Positions 7,248-16,664 of a DNA stretch of 45,106 nt are shown piece by piece. Below the pieces are notes generated by a model. The model did no database searches. It was not told the origin of the DNA and saw only the letters and a list, made by a program, of their open reading frames with translations. Numbering within the stretch: the first letter of the stretch is position 1; every line of letters starts with the position of its first letter. The translations under genes and the position numbers were made by a program. Origin of the DNA: Prevotella sp. (GTDB lineage Bacteria; Bacteroidota; Bacteroidia; Bacteroidales; Bacteroidaceae); NCBI GenBank assembly GCA_017965725.1, contig JAGCPK010000079.1:1-45106 (forward strand), given 5' to 3'.

Positions 7248-10200
7248 TCAGTTTCCTCGGATAATCTCGCCTTGAGTGATATAATGGCGATCCCGAGGCA
7301 AGGAGGCTGGCGTGATAGTAAATGTCTTACCATCTTGTAGATTCAACCTCACTTTCTGGAAACGGGGAGCAGAGAGCATATAACGGTCAGTGGCGGGACA
7401 GACAGGATAAAAGCCCATCGACGAGAAGATATACCAGGCAGACATCTGACCTGCATCATCATTACCCGAAAGACCACCAGGGGTATCGTTGTATTCGGTA
7501 TCAAGAATATGGGTTACACGTTCGATGGTCTTGTCCCTTTTCCCGATGAAATCGTACAAATAGGCTATCTGGTGACATGGTTCGTTACCATGCCAATAAC
7601 GGCCTTCTGTAAATATCGAGTCGAGTTTCGCCTCAAACTTCTCCTTACCGCCCAAAGTCTCAACGAGTCCTTCTACATTGTGAGGTACATACCAAGTATA
7701 ATGACAAGCCGCGCCCTCTGTAATCCAAGGTTTCCGATGGATGAAATCAAGATTGTCTTCAAAGAGTCCGCCATCACTCTTCTTCCGAGAAATCTGTTTG
7801 GGAACATGACGTCCGTCACAATAGCCCGTCTTGGGATTGATGACATTTCTCCAGTTCTCTGAGCGACGCATCAGTTCCTGATAATCTTCATCCTTACCAA
7901 GTGCCTTTGACAATTGAGCCACTGCGAAGTCATCGAAGGCATACTCCAAAGTACGCGAGGTCTGCTCGTCCTGATGAAAAGCCTCCTTGACACCATCTTC
8001 CAAAGGGATATAGCCATATTTCAGATAACTATCCAATGCCCTGCGGCCCATACCATTCTTGTATTCCTCATACGTAATTGGGCTTTCAAAGGCGTTCTTG
8101 CGCATCGCTTCGTAGGCCTTTTCATAATCGAAACCCCTTACACCTTTTATATAATTATCTGCCAATGCAACAGAACAGTGATCGCCAATCATCGCAGCCG
8201 TATAAGAATTCCAACAAGGGAAGATAGGCAGCCAACCACCCTCTTCGTACATCGTCACCAACGACTGCATCATATCTGCCGACTCATTTGGTGCTATCAG
8301 AGTATAGAGCGGATGCAGGGCACGATATGTGTCCCACATCGAGAAGTCGCCATAGAACTTTCTGGAGTAATTTGACTGAATGGTACCGTTGGCAAACTGA
8401 GGATAGTCGCCATCCACATCACTCATCTCACGAGGCAGGAACGAAGCGCGATACAACGCTCCATAAAACTGATTCACGCGAGCCGTATCTGAATCCTCCA
8501 CATCAATGGTGTGCAAACGGTCTATCCATAGTGAGGCCTGCTGTTCCATCATACTCTCAAAATCATGTCCTTCCACCTCGAAAGCAAAATTATTCTCGGC
8601 TCCTCTTTTGGTAGTAAACGATGTGGCAGCCTTCAAGAGGATAGGTTCATGAGCCTTGCCTTTGAAAGTAAGCCAAGCGCAGATACTATCACATCCAAAA
8701 TCTACGATTTCATCGTAACATTGCAACAGATAATTCCCATCAATACCCGCAGGCTCGCCCCAACCCTGATAAATGCGGTGGACGGGGTTATAGCCATAGA
8801 CAGTCCTGTCGATATTATTCACCTCCAAGTATCCCTCACCTTCATCGCTATTGTGATTCAACACGATGTGAATGGGACCATCCTGTTCTGGAGTGATACG
8901 GAAGATGGCCGTATGGCTACTACCTGTTACCTCAATTTTCAATTGTTCCTGAGGCAGATGTACGGCATAGTAATGGGGATGGGACACTTCCTCTGAATGC
9001 GAGAAGGGGGTGGCTCGTTCTTCAGGGCTCAGACGCAACTTCCCTGTGAGGGCGGCTAAAGTAAAGGAACCATAGTCCTGCGTACAACCACCTACGATCC
9101 AATGACTATTGCGGATGCCCTGAAACAGTGAGTCTGTATAATAATAAGGTGCCACGCACTTCTTTTCGGTATCACGGGTCTGGGGCGTCCAGAAATTCTG
9201 TCCATTGGGTGAGAGAACGGCAGGCAACGTCTGACCATGTTCCTCAAAACCTTTACCGAAAATTCCGGCGGTCTTGGTGTTGGCAGGAGCCGTTCCCACC
9301 ATCGTATTCAAGGCATTGAGTTGGCGTAAGTGTTCAAAGTAATGAATTCGTTCATTAATATGTTGTTTCATCTCCTTCCAGTTCCTGAAGCCGATGGAGC
9401 GTTCATTATGGAGTAATTGTACCATGACATCATCCTGCGCATTCTTATAAAAAATCATCTGTAAATTCGCCGCCATAGGCAGAATCTCGTCCATTGGCTT
9501 ATTCTTGGTATCAATGTCCATCAAGGTCATCAGACGATAGAAATTGGTGTCATGACCAAAGCGGAGGTCTGCCCCCTTGTCCTTTCTAGCAATGGCAGCA
9601 TCGGCATCTGCTTCTATTTTTTCCCAGAGTGAAATAGCACTGCGGGCAGGGATGCCACCATTCATAATCTCGTCACCATTTTGGAGTGTCATACGTCTGT
9701 TATTCAGGTCATACACAGCCAGCAACTCTTCTTCTGTGAAAATGTCGTATAAGGAAACATTGAGTTCCACATCCTGCATATCAGAGGCAATGGTATGGAG
9801 TTCTGATAGTAGTTTCTCCCTGTCAGCCTTTGACAAATGACTGGCATCTGTAAAAAGGGAGTTGATGAATCTGTTAGTTGAAATCTTCAACGGCCAGGTC
9901 AATGAATTCTCAAAGTCACGTTGTTCATGTGACTTATAGGCTATCCACGCCATATCATCCTCACGGGTAATGGGATTGATTTGTATCGATGGATTCTGTA
10001 TTTTCAGTTCTGCCACGAAATTATCCATACTGGTCTTGCAACGGTTGACAGTACTAGAATGTGCCGTCAGATGAGCCTGAGCCGTAAACAACTGGGGGAA
10101 GTTCTGAAACATCCTGCGAGCAATGCCCCGATGCTGTCTGCCGCCCAAAGGCGTCAGCAATCCACCATTACCCTTGGCGTTCTTCCAAATCTTCGCCAGA

Positions 10201-10472
10201 CGTTCACGGACGTTCAAACCCAATTTTGTCAAGCGATTCTTCACCTCAAACTGCTTGTTCACCCAGACATAGCGCTCATCATTAGGCAACCAGCGCGAAC
10301 CATGTCGTCCGTAGTGCGAAATATAGAATGGCTCGTAGCCCTCAGGGGCTGCTTCCAGAATAGTTTCCATCACTGGATACGCATAATACACACCGCCCAT
10401 TTGTTCTGGCGTCTTCTGCGCCATCACGAAGGCGCTTACCCATAAGAGAGTAGTTAGTAGTATTCGTCGCAT
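7248..10472 (-). CDS. Fusion: histidine acid phosphatase (clade 2) + GH92 alpha-mannosidase
   Basis: The 1074-residue secreted protein starts with a signal peptide ending near residue 18 (FVMAQ). Residues about 22-390 are a branch-2 histidine phosphatase of the phytase/MINPP type, with catalytic RHGSR (56-60) and the HD pair His307-Asp308 in GHDTN. Residues about 400-1074 are a GH92 exo-alpha-mannosidase with GNDDAGQMSAW at 1003-1013, which carries the family's general-base Asp. The protein stops about a dozen residues earlier than usual and lacks the last beta strand present in the neighbouring GH92. It begins three bases after the stop of that GH92, so the two form one operon. I infer removal of phosphate and mannose from the same glycan or from phosphorylated mannan; the order of attack is not shown. 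Confidence 0.88.
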   Translation of the reverse strand: MRRILLTTLLWVSAFVMAQKTPEQMGGVYYAYPVMETILEAAPEGYEPFYISHYGRHGSRWLPNDERYVWVNKQFEVKNRLTKLGLNVRERLAKIWKNAKGNGGLLTPLGGRQHRGIARRMFQNFPQLFTAQAHLTAHSSTVNRCKTSMDNFVAELKIQNPSIQINPITREDDMAWIAYKSHEQRDFENSLTWPLKISTNRFINSLFTDASHLSKADREKLLSELHTIASDMQDVELNVSLYDIFTEEELLAVYDLNNRRMTLQNGDEIMNGGIPARSAISLWEKIEADADAAIARKDKGADLRFGHDTNFYRLMTLMDIDTKNKPMDEILPMAANLQMIFYKNAQDDVMVQLLHNERSIGFRNWKEMKQHINERIHYFEHLRQLNALNTMVGTAPANTKTAGIFGKGFEEHGQTLPAVLSPNGQNFWTPQTRDTEKKCVAPYYYTDSLFQGIRNSHWIVGGCTQDYGSFTLAALTGKLRLSPEERATPFSHSEEVSHPHYYAVHLPQEQLKIEVTGSSHTAIFRITPEQDGPIHIVLNHNSDEGEGYLEVNNIDRTVYGYNPVHRIYQGWGEPAGIDGNYLLQCYDEIVDFGCDSICAWLTFKGKAHEPILLKAATSFTTKRGAENNFAFEVEGHDFESMMEQQASLWIDRLHTIDVEDSDTARVNQFYGALYRASFLPREMSDVDGDYPQFANGTIQSNYSRKFYGDFSMWDTYRALHPLYTLIAPNESADMMQSLVTMYEEGGWLPIFPCWNSYTAAMIGDHCSVALADNYIKGVRGFDYEKAYEAMRKNAFESPITYEEYKNGMGRRALDSYLKYGYIPLEDGVKEAFHQDEQTSRTLEYAFDDFAVAQLSKALGKDEDYQELMRRSENWRNVINPKTGYCDGRHVPKQISRKKSDGGLFEDNLDFIHRKPWITEGAACHYTWYVPHNVEGLVETLGGKEKFEAKLDSIFTEGRYWHGNEPCHQIAYLYDFIGKRDKTIERVTHILDTEYNDTPGGLSGNDDAGQMSAWYIFSSMGFYPVCPATDRYMLSAPRFQKVRLNLQDGKTFTITPASLPRDRHYITQGEIIRGN

Positions 10473-10475
10473 AAC

Positions 10476-13088
10476 CTATTGATTAATTTTCCAGTCTATT
10501 CCTAAAAGATTGTTTCGCATTTCGATTACTAATGGAAGGTTATCATTTAGAGAGATCCACATCTCCGTCTGGTCAATGTCGGCACGGACATGGAGGGCGA
10601 CATCTGACTGATCTACCAGTCGCCAGGTGATGCTATCATAAACAAATGAGCCGTTCTTCCGCAAATCGCGCAGAGCCTGACGGGAGATAAAGGCAAACGT
10701 GCCTTTTGGCTGATAAACAGCACCATCCGTAGGGATATCCCAACAGAAGCCCATAGCCTTTTCAACGATGGTATGGGGAATTTTATAGAGTGTCTCCTTA
10801 CAGGTTAAATATAATGTGTCGCCTTGCCAAGCAAAAGTCATAGGCCACGTGCGAAACTGCTTATTCAATGTAAAAGCAATCTGATATTGTTTTGAGGCAT
10901 CAGACGAAGAAAAGTCCGTCACGTGCGAACTCTTAGTTCGTAACGTACGAACTCCCAGTACGTCCCGTACGAACTGGGATTTTCTCATATTCTGGTTTTC
11001 CGCCGATACGTAGAATATAATCTCACCTCCCAGCATCAGGTCTGCGTGTTCGATACGGGCATCTTCCAAGACTTTACCATTAAAGGTCACTTTCTCAAAG
11101 TGAGTACCCTTGCCTTTGACTATCGCATGTAACTGGTTTCCATTACAAAGGCGCATGGTCCATTCTGGTATCAGCGGCGTATGAAGGAGATAGTAACTCT
11201 GTCCTGCATTGGGATAGAATCCCATCTGGTGGAAGGCAAGCCACGACGACATCGCCCCACTGTCGTCATTACCAGGCAAACCGTCGGTCTGGTCACTGTA
11301 ATTCTCTGTGATAATCTGACGCACACGGTTGGAAGTGAGGTCAGGTCGTCCTATCCAATGATAGAGACAAGGCGTAAGGAAAGAGGGCTCATTGCCTACA
11401 TTATAGCGCTTCCGCTCGAAGAACAAATCCAGTCTTTGGCGAAACGCCTCCTTGCCCCCACAGGCAGCAATCAATCCTGGCACATCGTGGGGAATGCTCA
11501 ATGAATACTCTGCTGACAGGGCCTCATAGAAGAATGTGCTCCACCAGGGGAGATACCAAGGAGCCACCTTCGTTACTGGCGTATAGGGTATCTGAGGATG
11601 GAACACCTTTGACTTACCCCAAGGCACGGAGTCGAGCCAATGGCCCAAAGCATCCTTAGGCATAATGTACCCACGCACATCATCCCATTCATAATCAGCC
11701 CGCCAAAGGTTCCGCCAGTTTTGCGACTGCTTTAGATATCGCTCATAGAGATCCATCCGCCCTAAGCCTTTCGCTACCTCGGCGATACAGTAATCATTGT
11801 AAGCATACTCGATGGTACGGGTGCCGGCACGGTCGATGCCATAGGGGATATAGCCGTATTCCAGATATTCCTTGAGTCCGCCCCGTCCGTGTTTCTCATG
11901 GTCAGCCCCAGGATCCACTTCTGCATCTTTCAGCATGGCCTCAAGAGCCATATTATAGTCAATGCCTCTCAACCCCTTGACATATGCATCGGCAATCACC
12001 ACCTCCGCATTCGAACCGCCTTGGGTTCTTCCGTTGCAGTCGCCGCTACGGGCATCAGGCATATACCCCTCCCGTTTGTAGATGTTCAAGAGAGCATTGA
12101 CAATAGCCACCTCGCGCTGTTCATCGAGTAGCGTAATGAGTGGAGAAGAAGAACGATAGGTATCCCAGATAGCATAGTAGTCGTCGTAATAAGGCGTCTC
12201 TGTCCATTTAGGATTCTCACCCGTCTTATCGACAGGCATCAGCATCGTGTGGTAGAGAGCGGTGTAGAACATTCGTTTGTCTTTCTCCGAGCCTTGAATA
12301 TGTATGCGACTCAGCAGACGCTCCCAACTCTCGCGTACCTTAATTAATTGTGTATCGAAATCACATTCAGGGATGTTCCGCTTCGCCTGTTGGGTACTGA
12401 CATACGAGATTCCTACCTTGATATTCACGATGGAATCGGAGAAATCTACTTTGTTTTCTTTGCTTTGCGTAAACGACTTATCAGCCATCAGACAGAAATA
12501 GACGGTATAAGCATCACCATTATTCCAACCGCCCCGAACTCTCGAGTAGCCTCGCACCTCATGGTCATTCACAACTTCCACTTCTGCCCCAACAAACTGC
12601 TGTTGTTCACGCAAATCAGGTACAGGATTCTTTCCTAAATAGTGAGTCACATCGATAAGAAGTGTACTTTTCAACGGGTAGTGAATACGATAGAAAGCGC
12701 AACGCTCCGAAGTGGTTATCTCCGTGCGGATACCATTTTCGAAAGTCGTAGTATAATAGCCAAGTGCTATTTCTTCGCTGACCCTCTGCTGAGGTTCACT
12801 GCCAGGCAGGATGAGAATATTGCCGTATTTCTGTCCGCCACCCGTACCACTGACATGCGTCTGCGAGAATCCTGTCACTACTTCCGGCATAGGTGCCCAA
12901 CCTGCATTTGGCTTCACCGTGCAGTCAGGTCCAGGCTTGCACATCCCGAAGGGCATCGACGGCCCAGGGAACGTACGCCCCACACCCTCGCTGCCAATCC
13001 GCGGATCGACATACTGCCACACCTGCGCCATTCCGACCAAAGCAACCGACAAAAAGGATGCTATCAGTAGTAATCGTTTCAGTTTCAT
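10476..13088 (-). CDS. GH92 alpha-mannosidase with a 170-residue C-terminal extension
   Basis: The 870-residue protein has a signal peptide (cleavage near residue 22 after GMAQ). The N-terminal beta-sandwich opens with VDPRIGSEGVGRTFPG and the (alpha/alpha)6 barrel contains GNDDSGAMSSW at 606-616, carrying the catalytic base. The usual GH92 terminus (GGEIIFYVSAE) is reached near residue 697. After it comes an unrecognised 170-residue extension, beta-rich and ending in IDWKINQ. The junction (residues about 705-724) is encoded by a 22-bp imperfect palindromic tandem repeat at 10918-10975. GH92 enzymes are calcium-dependent exo-mannosidases acting on alpha-1,2 to 1,6 links. The -7 element at 13093-13100 is only four bases before the ATG at 13088. 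Confidence 0.9.
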   Translation of the reverse strand: MKLKRLLLIASFLSVALVGMAQVWQYVDPRIGSEGVGRTFPGPSMPFGMCKPGPDCTVKPNAGWAPMPEVVTGFSQTHVSGTGGGQKYGNILILPGSEPQQRVSEEIALGYYTTTFENGIRTEITTSERCAFYRIHYPLKSTLLIDVTHYLGKNPVPDLREQQQFVGAEVEVVNDHEVRGYSRVRGGWNNGDAYTVYFCLMADKSFTQSKENKVDFSDSIVNIKVGISYVSTQQAKRNIPECDFDTQLIKVRESWERLLSRIHIQGSEKDKRMFYTALYHTMLMPVDKTGENPKWTETPYYDDYYAIWDTYRSSSPLITLLDEQREVAIVNALLNIYKREGYMPDARSGDCNGRTQGGSNAEVVIADAYVKGLRGIDYNMALEAMLKDAEVDPGADHEKHGRGGLKEYLEYGYIPYGIDRAGTRTIEYAYNDYCIAEVAKGLGRMDLYERYLKQSQNWRNLWRADYEWDDVRGYIMPKDALGHWLDSVPWGKSKVFHPQIPYTPVTKVAPWYLPWWSTFFYEALSAEYSLSIPHDVPGLIAACGGKEAFRQRLDLFFERKRYNVGNEPSFLTPCLYHWIGRPDLTSNRVRQIITENYSDQTDGLPGNDDSGAMSSWLAFHQMGFYPNAGQSYYLLHTPLIPEWTMRLCNGNQLHAIVKGKGTHFEKVTFNGKVLEDARIEHADLMLGGEIIFYVSAENQNMRKSQFVRDVLGVRTLRTKSSHVTDFSSSDASKQYQIAFTLNKQFRTWPMTFAWQGDTLYLTCKETLYKIPHTIVEKAMGFCWDIPTDGAVYQPKGTFAFISRQALRDLRKNGSFVYDSITWRLVDQSDVALHVRADIDQTEMWISLNDNLPLVIEMRNNLLGIDWKINQ
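10918..10975. repeat. 22-bp imperfect palindromic tandem repeat inside the GH92 gene
   Basis: Read on the coding strand there are two full 22-bp units (10954-10975 and 10932-10953) and one partial unit (10918-10931), each beginning AGTTCG. Each full unit is a near palindrome: in the second, AGTTCGTA and TACGAACT flank a short centre. They are translated in frame and sit exactly where the GH92 fold ends. Confidence 0.85.
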
Positions 13089-13092
13089 GCCA

Positions 13093-13100
13093 CAAAGATA
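13093..13100 (-). promoter_or_regulatory. Promoter -7 element of the GH92 operon
   Basis: TATCTTTG on the minus strand lies four bases before the ATG at 13088, so the transcript should begin at or very near the start codon. Confidence 0.55.
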
Positions 13101-13107
13101 CATAAAA

Positions 13108-13135
13108 ATTGATAATTGACAATTGATAATTGATA
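13108..13135. repeat. Tandem heptanucleotide array, four ATTGAYA units
   Basis: Units ATTGATA, ATTGACA, ATTGATA, ATTGATA (28 bp) fill the space between the divergent -7 elements at 13093-13100 and 13145-13152. It has the same unit length and copy number as the array at 5941. Confidence 0.9.
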
Positions 13136-13144
13136 ATTATTTCG

Positions 13145-13152
13145 TATTTTTG
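13145..13152 (+). promoter_or_regulatory. Promoter -7 element of queC
   Basis: TATTTTTG ends nine bases before the ATG at 13162. The -33 position falls inside the heptamer array. Confidence 0.55.
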
Positions 13153-13161
13153 CACCAAAAT

Positions 13162-13824
13162 ATGGAAAAGATGAAAGATTGTATATTGATCCTGAGTGGC
13201 GGCATGGATTCCACAACCCTGCTCTACGACTATCAGGAACGCATCGCACTGGCCATCTCGTTTGACTATGGCAGTAACCACAACAACAAGGAGATTCCCT
13301 TTGCCCGTCTGCACTGTGAAAGACTAGGCATCCAACACATTGTGATTCCCCTCGATTTCATGGCAAGGCACTTCCACAGTTCGTTGCTCGAAGGTTCAGA
13401 GGCCATCCCTGAAGGTCATTATGCCGACGAGAATATGAAATCAACGGTAGTACCCTTCCGCAATGGTATCATGCTCGCCATCGCCACAGGTATGGCAGAA
13501 AGTAATGACCTGCCATACGTGATGATGGCCAACCACGGGGGTGACCATACCATCTATCCCGACTGTCGCCTGGAGTTCGTAGAGACTTTCGACGCTGCCG
13601 CCCATGCTGGCACATACAATGGTGTCCACCTACTTTCACCTTATTGTAATATGACAAAGGGCGACATTGCGAAACGAGGGAAGGAACTGGGTATCAACTA
13701 CGCCGAAACTTGGTCGTGCTACAAAGGCGGTGACAAGCACTGTGGAAAATGTGGTACCTGTGTAGAACGTCAGGAAGCCCTCGCTGAGGCAGGCATCCCC
13801 GACCCCACCGACTACGACAAATAA
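13162..13824 (+). CDS. queC: 7-cyano-7-deazaguanine synthase (QueC)
   Basis: The 220-residue cytosolic enzyme converts 7-carboxy-7-deazaguanine, ammonia and ATP to preQ0 in queuosine biosynthesis. It has the PP-loop SGGMDS at 12-17 and, near the C-terminus, the zinc-binding cysteines of SCYKGGDKHCGKCGTC. The ATG at 13162 follows the -7 element by nine bases; a second Met three codons on is possible. No other queuosine gene (queD, queE, queF) lies in the window. The beta-lactamase-fold lipoprotein gene follows 30 bases later and may be read from the same promoter, though the functions are unrelated. Confidence 0.95.
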   Translation: MEKMKDCILILSGGMDSTTLLYDYQERIALAISFDYGSNHNNKEIPFARLHCERLGIQHIVIPLDFMARHFHSSLLEGSEAIPEGHYADENMKSTVVPFRNGIMLAIATGMAESNDLPYVMMANHGGDHTIYPDCRLEFVETFDAAAHAGTYNGVHLLSPYCNMTKGDIAKRGKELGINYAETWSCYKGGDKHCGKCGTCVERQEALAEAGIPDPTDYDK

Positions 13825-13854
13825 ACTTTATTCACCTATAAAACCAACAAGAAA

Positions 13855-14916
13855 ATGAAAAAGACTATTTGGGTTGTTCTGATGCTGATAGCATTGACAG
13901 CCTGCAAGAACAGTGTGAAAGAAACAGCAGAGATTATCGACCTGCCACGTGCAGAAACTCCCGACAACGTAGCCTCGGCTATGGAGGGCTTCTTCCAGAA
14001 GGCTGCCGACGATTCTCTCGACATCCACAGCGTGATGATTGTAAAAGACGGTCAGGTTATCTTCAGCCGTTGGCAGAGTGAGGGTGTAGATACCGTACCT
14101 CATGTGCTCCATTCTGTCAGCAAGACGTTCACCGCCACTGCTGTGGGCCTCGCTATCGCCGATGGTAAGATGGCGCTGACAGACAAAATTGTTGATTACT
14201 TCCCCGACAAACTGCCTGCTAAGGTGAGTGACAATCTGAGAGCCATGACCGTCCGCGACTTGCTCACCATGTCGTGCGGTCACGATGTTGAGCCTTCAGG
14301 TGTCCGCGGTGGTCAGGATCAGGATTGGGTAACCGCCTTCCTTGCCCATCCCGTCGTTCATGAGCCGGGCACGTTCTACCTATATAACAGTCTTGGTACC
14401 TATATGCTCTCTGCCATCGTGCAGAAGGTGACAGGTGAGAAAGTGGTCGATTATCTGACACCCCGTCTCTTCGAACCTCTTCACATCGACAAACCACAAT
14501 GGGACGAGAGTCCGCAGGGTATCAACTGTGGCGGTTGGGGTCTCTACCTCAAGACCGAAGATCTGGCTAAGATGGGCCAGTTACTCCTGCAAAAAGGCGA
14601 GTGGAACGGCAAGCAACTTATTCCTGCTGAGTGGGTTGCTGAGATGTCTAAGAAACAAGTGGAGAGCATCAACCCAGGCACCCGTATAGAACAGGCTGCT
14701 GAGCGTGGCATGACCAAAGAGACCAGCGACTGGATGCAGGGCTACGGCTATCAGATGTGGCGCTGCCGTCCTGGTTGTTTCCGTGCCGACGGAGCACGAG
14801 GTCAATACATCATCGTCGTTCCTGACAAGAACGCCGTCATTGCCATCACCTCCAATGTCGAGAACCTCCAAGCCGAACTTAATCTTGTCTGGGACAACAT
14901 TCTCCCCGTACTCTAA
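13855..14916 (+). CDS. Beta-lactamase-family serine hydrolase lipoprotein
   Basis: The 353-residue protein has a lipoprotein signal peptide (LTAC lipobox, Cys17), so it should be membrane anchored facing the periplasm or surface. The fold is the class C beta-lactamase/DD-peptidase (S12) type: SxxK is S87-V-S-K90, and the second motif is Tyr-Asn-Ser in FYLYNSLG, the variant common in Bacteroidetes esterase-like members. The C-terminal motif region reads DGARGQYI. Such proteins range from D-amino acid peptidases to esterases and the substrate cannot be assigned; antibiotic resistance should not be assumed. It ends at a strong hairpin shared with the convergent SusD gene. Confidence 0.88.
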   Translation: MKKTIWVVLMLIALTACKNSVKETAEIIDLPRAETPDNVASAMEGFFQKAADDSLDIHSVMIVKDGQVIFSRWQSEGVDTVPHVLHSVSKTFTATAVGLAIADGKMALTDKIVDYFPDKLPAKVSDNLRAMTVRDLLTMSCGHDVEPSGVRGGQDQDWVTAFLAHPVVHEPGTFYLYNSLGTYMLSAIVQKVTGEKVVDYLTPRLFEPLHIDKPQWDESPQGINCGGWGLYLKTEDLAKMGQLLLQKGEWNGKQLIPAEWVAEMSKKQVESINPGTRIEQAAERGMTKETSDWMQGYGYQMWRCRPGCFRADGARGQYIIVVPDKNAVIAITSNVENLQAELNLVWDNILPVL

Positions 14917-14920
14917 TAAA

Positions 14921-14954
14921 ATTTGGGCAGCCACGAATTCGTGACTGCCCAAAT
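14921..14954. terminator. Bidirectional intrinsic terminator, 34-bp near-perfect palindrome
   Basis: ATTTGGGCAG pairs with CTGCCCAAAT across a GAATTC-centred core, with a single internal mismatch. It lies five bases after the hydrolase stop and 22 bases from the SusD stop, so it can end both convergent transcripts. Confidence 0.85.
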
Positions 14955-14976
14955 GATTAGTGGGTTTAACTTCCGA

Positions 14977-16644
14977 TTAGTAGCCGGCATTCTGCTTCCA
15001 TGAGGGATTGAGATTCAGGATATCCTTGTGGATGGGGAAGATACGGCAGGTCTTCTCGAAACGGGCTGCCGTGAAGCTCTTGTAGTGGGGGAAGTACTCA
15101 TCCTCGAAATGTCCAAAGCGGATCATGTCGTTGCGACGCCAGTTCTCATCGAAGAATTCACGACCACGCTCGTCATATATCTCCTCCAGCGAAGGCTCGT
15201 GGTCAAGTTCGGGAGCATTGGCATAGGCGCGAATCTTGTTGAACAGATCTTTGGCATCTGCGGAACTGCCATTCTGGCGGGTCAGAGCCTCAGCCTTCAT
15301 CAGCAGCACATCAGCGAAGCGGAAGATGGGCACGTCGTTAGACTGGTTACGACCATTCTTGAAGTCATCATCGATGACATACCACTTCACGGAGCGGCAA
15401 CCCTGGCAATAGCCTGTCAGATTATCACCTACATCGAGGGTAGCATCGTCGGGTGTAAGTAACTCTACATTCACCTTCAGTACCAGAGGATCGCTGTCGG
15501 CACCTTCCACGCGGGCCACTTCCTTGGTCATCTGCAAGTTAGACTTGTTATAGACAAAGACGGTGTTCTCGTCCTGACCCTCTACATAACGGTAGTCATC
15601 AGGATTGCTCGACAGACCAATGACACACTTGTTACGCTCATCGCCTTGCAGGATGAAAGTCTTCTTGACAAACTCAGGAGTCATCGTGATGTATCCACCA
15701 CCCGACTGTGAAAGAGCATCACCAAAGTAACTCTTTTCCATCTTCTTGATGTTCTTCCAGCAACGGCTACGTCCGTACTGCATACCCTGACGGGTCTGGG
15801 TATCGTATGGCATAGCGTAGATGAAGTCCTCGACCTTCGGACCATTGTCGTAAGAGAACTTCTCGCGATAAGACATAGAGCCGAGATTGAACTTACCAGA
15901 ATTGATAATGTCATCACAGAGGTTGATACAATCAGCCAACTTCTCGTTCTTTGCGGTAGCAGCATCGTAGTCTTCTACAGCAGAGGCGGTATAGACGGGC
16001 CAGTTGATATAGATCTTGGCAAGCAGGGCCTCGGCCATCCAACGGGTAGGCTGTCCGTAAGTGTTGGCACTTACTTCTGTGGGCAAATTAGGAATACAAG
16101 CCAACAACTCAGACTCCATCCATTTTGTTACTTCCGCACGTGGCTTACGATCTACGGTAGCACCATCAGCAGGAGTTTTGTCGAGGATGGGAATATCACC
16201 CCAACCGTCCATCAGGATCCAATGGAAAAAGGCACGAATGGCACGAGCCTTATAGATAGGTTCTGAGGTAAGGTCAACGCCCTCGGTTTCCATCACCTTG
16301 TTAACCTTTGAGATTCCCTCTGTAATAGTGCCAAACCAGTCGATGGTAGCATCCTCGAAGGTGTAATTATGAAAAGCGGGGTGAGCGTAAGCACCACCAT
16401 CATACCAACCGCCACCGTAAGAGGCTGCTGTCCACTCATCACTTGAGAGACCCATTACCTCCATATAACGACGGCCCAGTACACCACTGAAGTGGTAATA
16501 GATATCAGCCATCTTAGCCTCCATGGCAATGTCATCTGTAGGATAATCCGTATATTGAGACTCTACAGGCACATCCAAATCTGTACAGCCGACAGCAAGT
16601 GCAGCAAGGCCGGCCATGAACAATACTTTTATATTTGTTTTCAT
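14977..16644 (-). CDS. SusD/RagB-family nutrient-binding outer-membrane lipoprotein
   Basis: The 555-residue protein has a lipobox (LAVGC, Cys20) followed by a SusD N-terminal region, TPR-type helices and the RagB/SusD C-terminal section with the typical DERGREFFDENWRRNDMIRFG pattern split over about 490-515. SusD proteins cap the SusC channel on the cell surface and bind the oligosaccharide. It follows the SusC gene by 20 bases in the order GH28, SusC, SusD. No SusE/F-like surface binding protein follows; the unit ends at the palindromic terminator. Pectin or rhamnogalacturonan as ligand is inferred from the GH28 gene. Confidence 0.95.
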   Translation of the reverse strand: MKTNIKVLFMAGLAALAVGCTDLDVPVESQYTDYPTDDIAMEAKMADIYYHFSGVLGRRYMEVMGLSSDEWTAASYGGGWYDGGAYAHPAFHNYTFEDATIDWFGTITEGISKVNKVMETEGVDLTSEPIYKARAIRAFFHWILMDGWGDIPILDKTPADGATVDRKPRAEVTKWMESELLACIPNLPTEVSANTYGQPTRWMAEALLAKIYINWPVYTASAVEDYDAATAKNEKLADCINLCDDIINSGKFNLGSMSYREKFSYDNGPKVEDFIYAMPYDTQTRQGMQYGRSRCWKNIKKMEKSYFGDALSQSGGGYITMTPEFVKKTFILQGDERNKCVIGLSSNPDDYRYVEGQDENTVFVYNKSNLQMTKEVARVEGADSDPLVLKVNVELLTPDDATLDVGDNLTGYCQGCRSVKWYVIDDDFKNGRNQSNDVPIFRFADVLLMKAEALTRQNGSSADAKDLFNKIRAYANAPELDHEPSLEEIYDERGREFFDENWRRNDMIRFGHFEDEYFPHYKSFTAARFEKTCRIFPIHKDILNLNPSWKQNAGY

Positions 16645-16664
16645 ATTCTTATTCCGATTAAAAA

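Noticed and set aside
10918-10975. 22-bp repeats considered as a CRISPR array
   Set aside because: Units are directly adjacent with no spacers, palindromic, only two and a half copies, and lie in coding sequence; no cas genes are present.
13855-14916. Calling the serine hydrolase an antibiotic-resistance beta-lactamase
   Set aside because: It has the fold and the SxxK motif, but the lipoprotein anchor and Tyr-Asn-Ser motif fit peptidase or esterase relatives; the sequence gives no support for drug hydrolysis.
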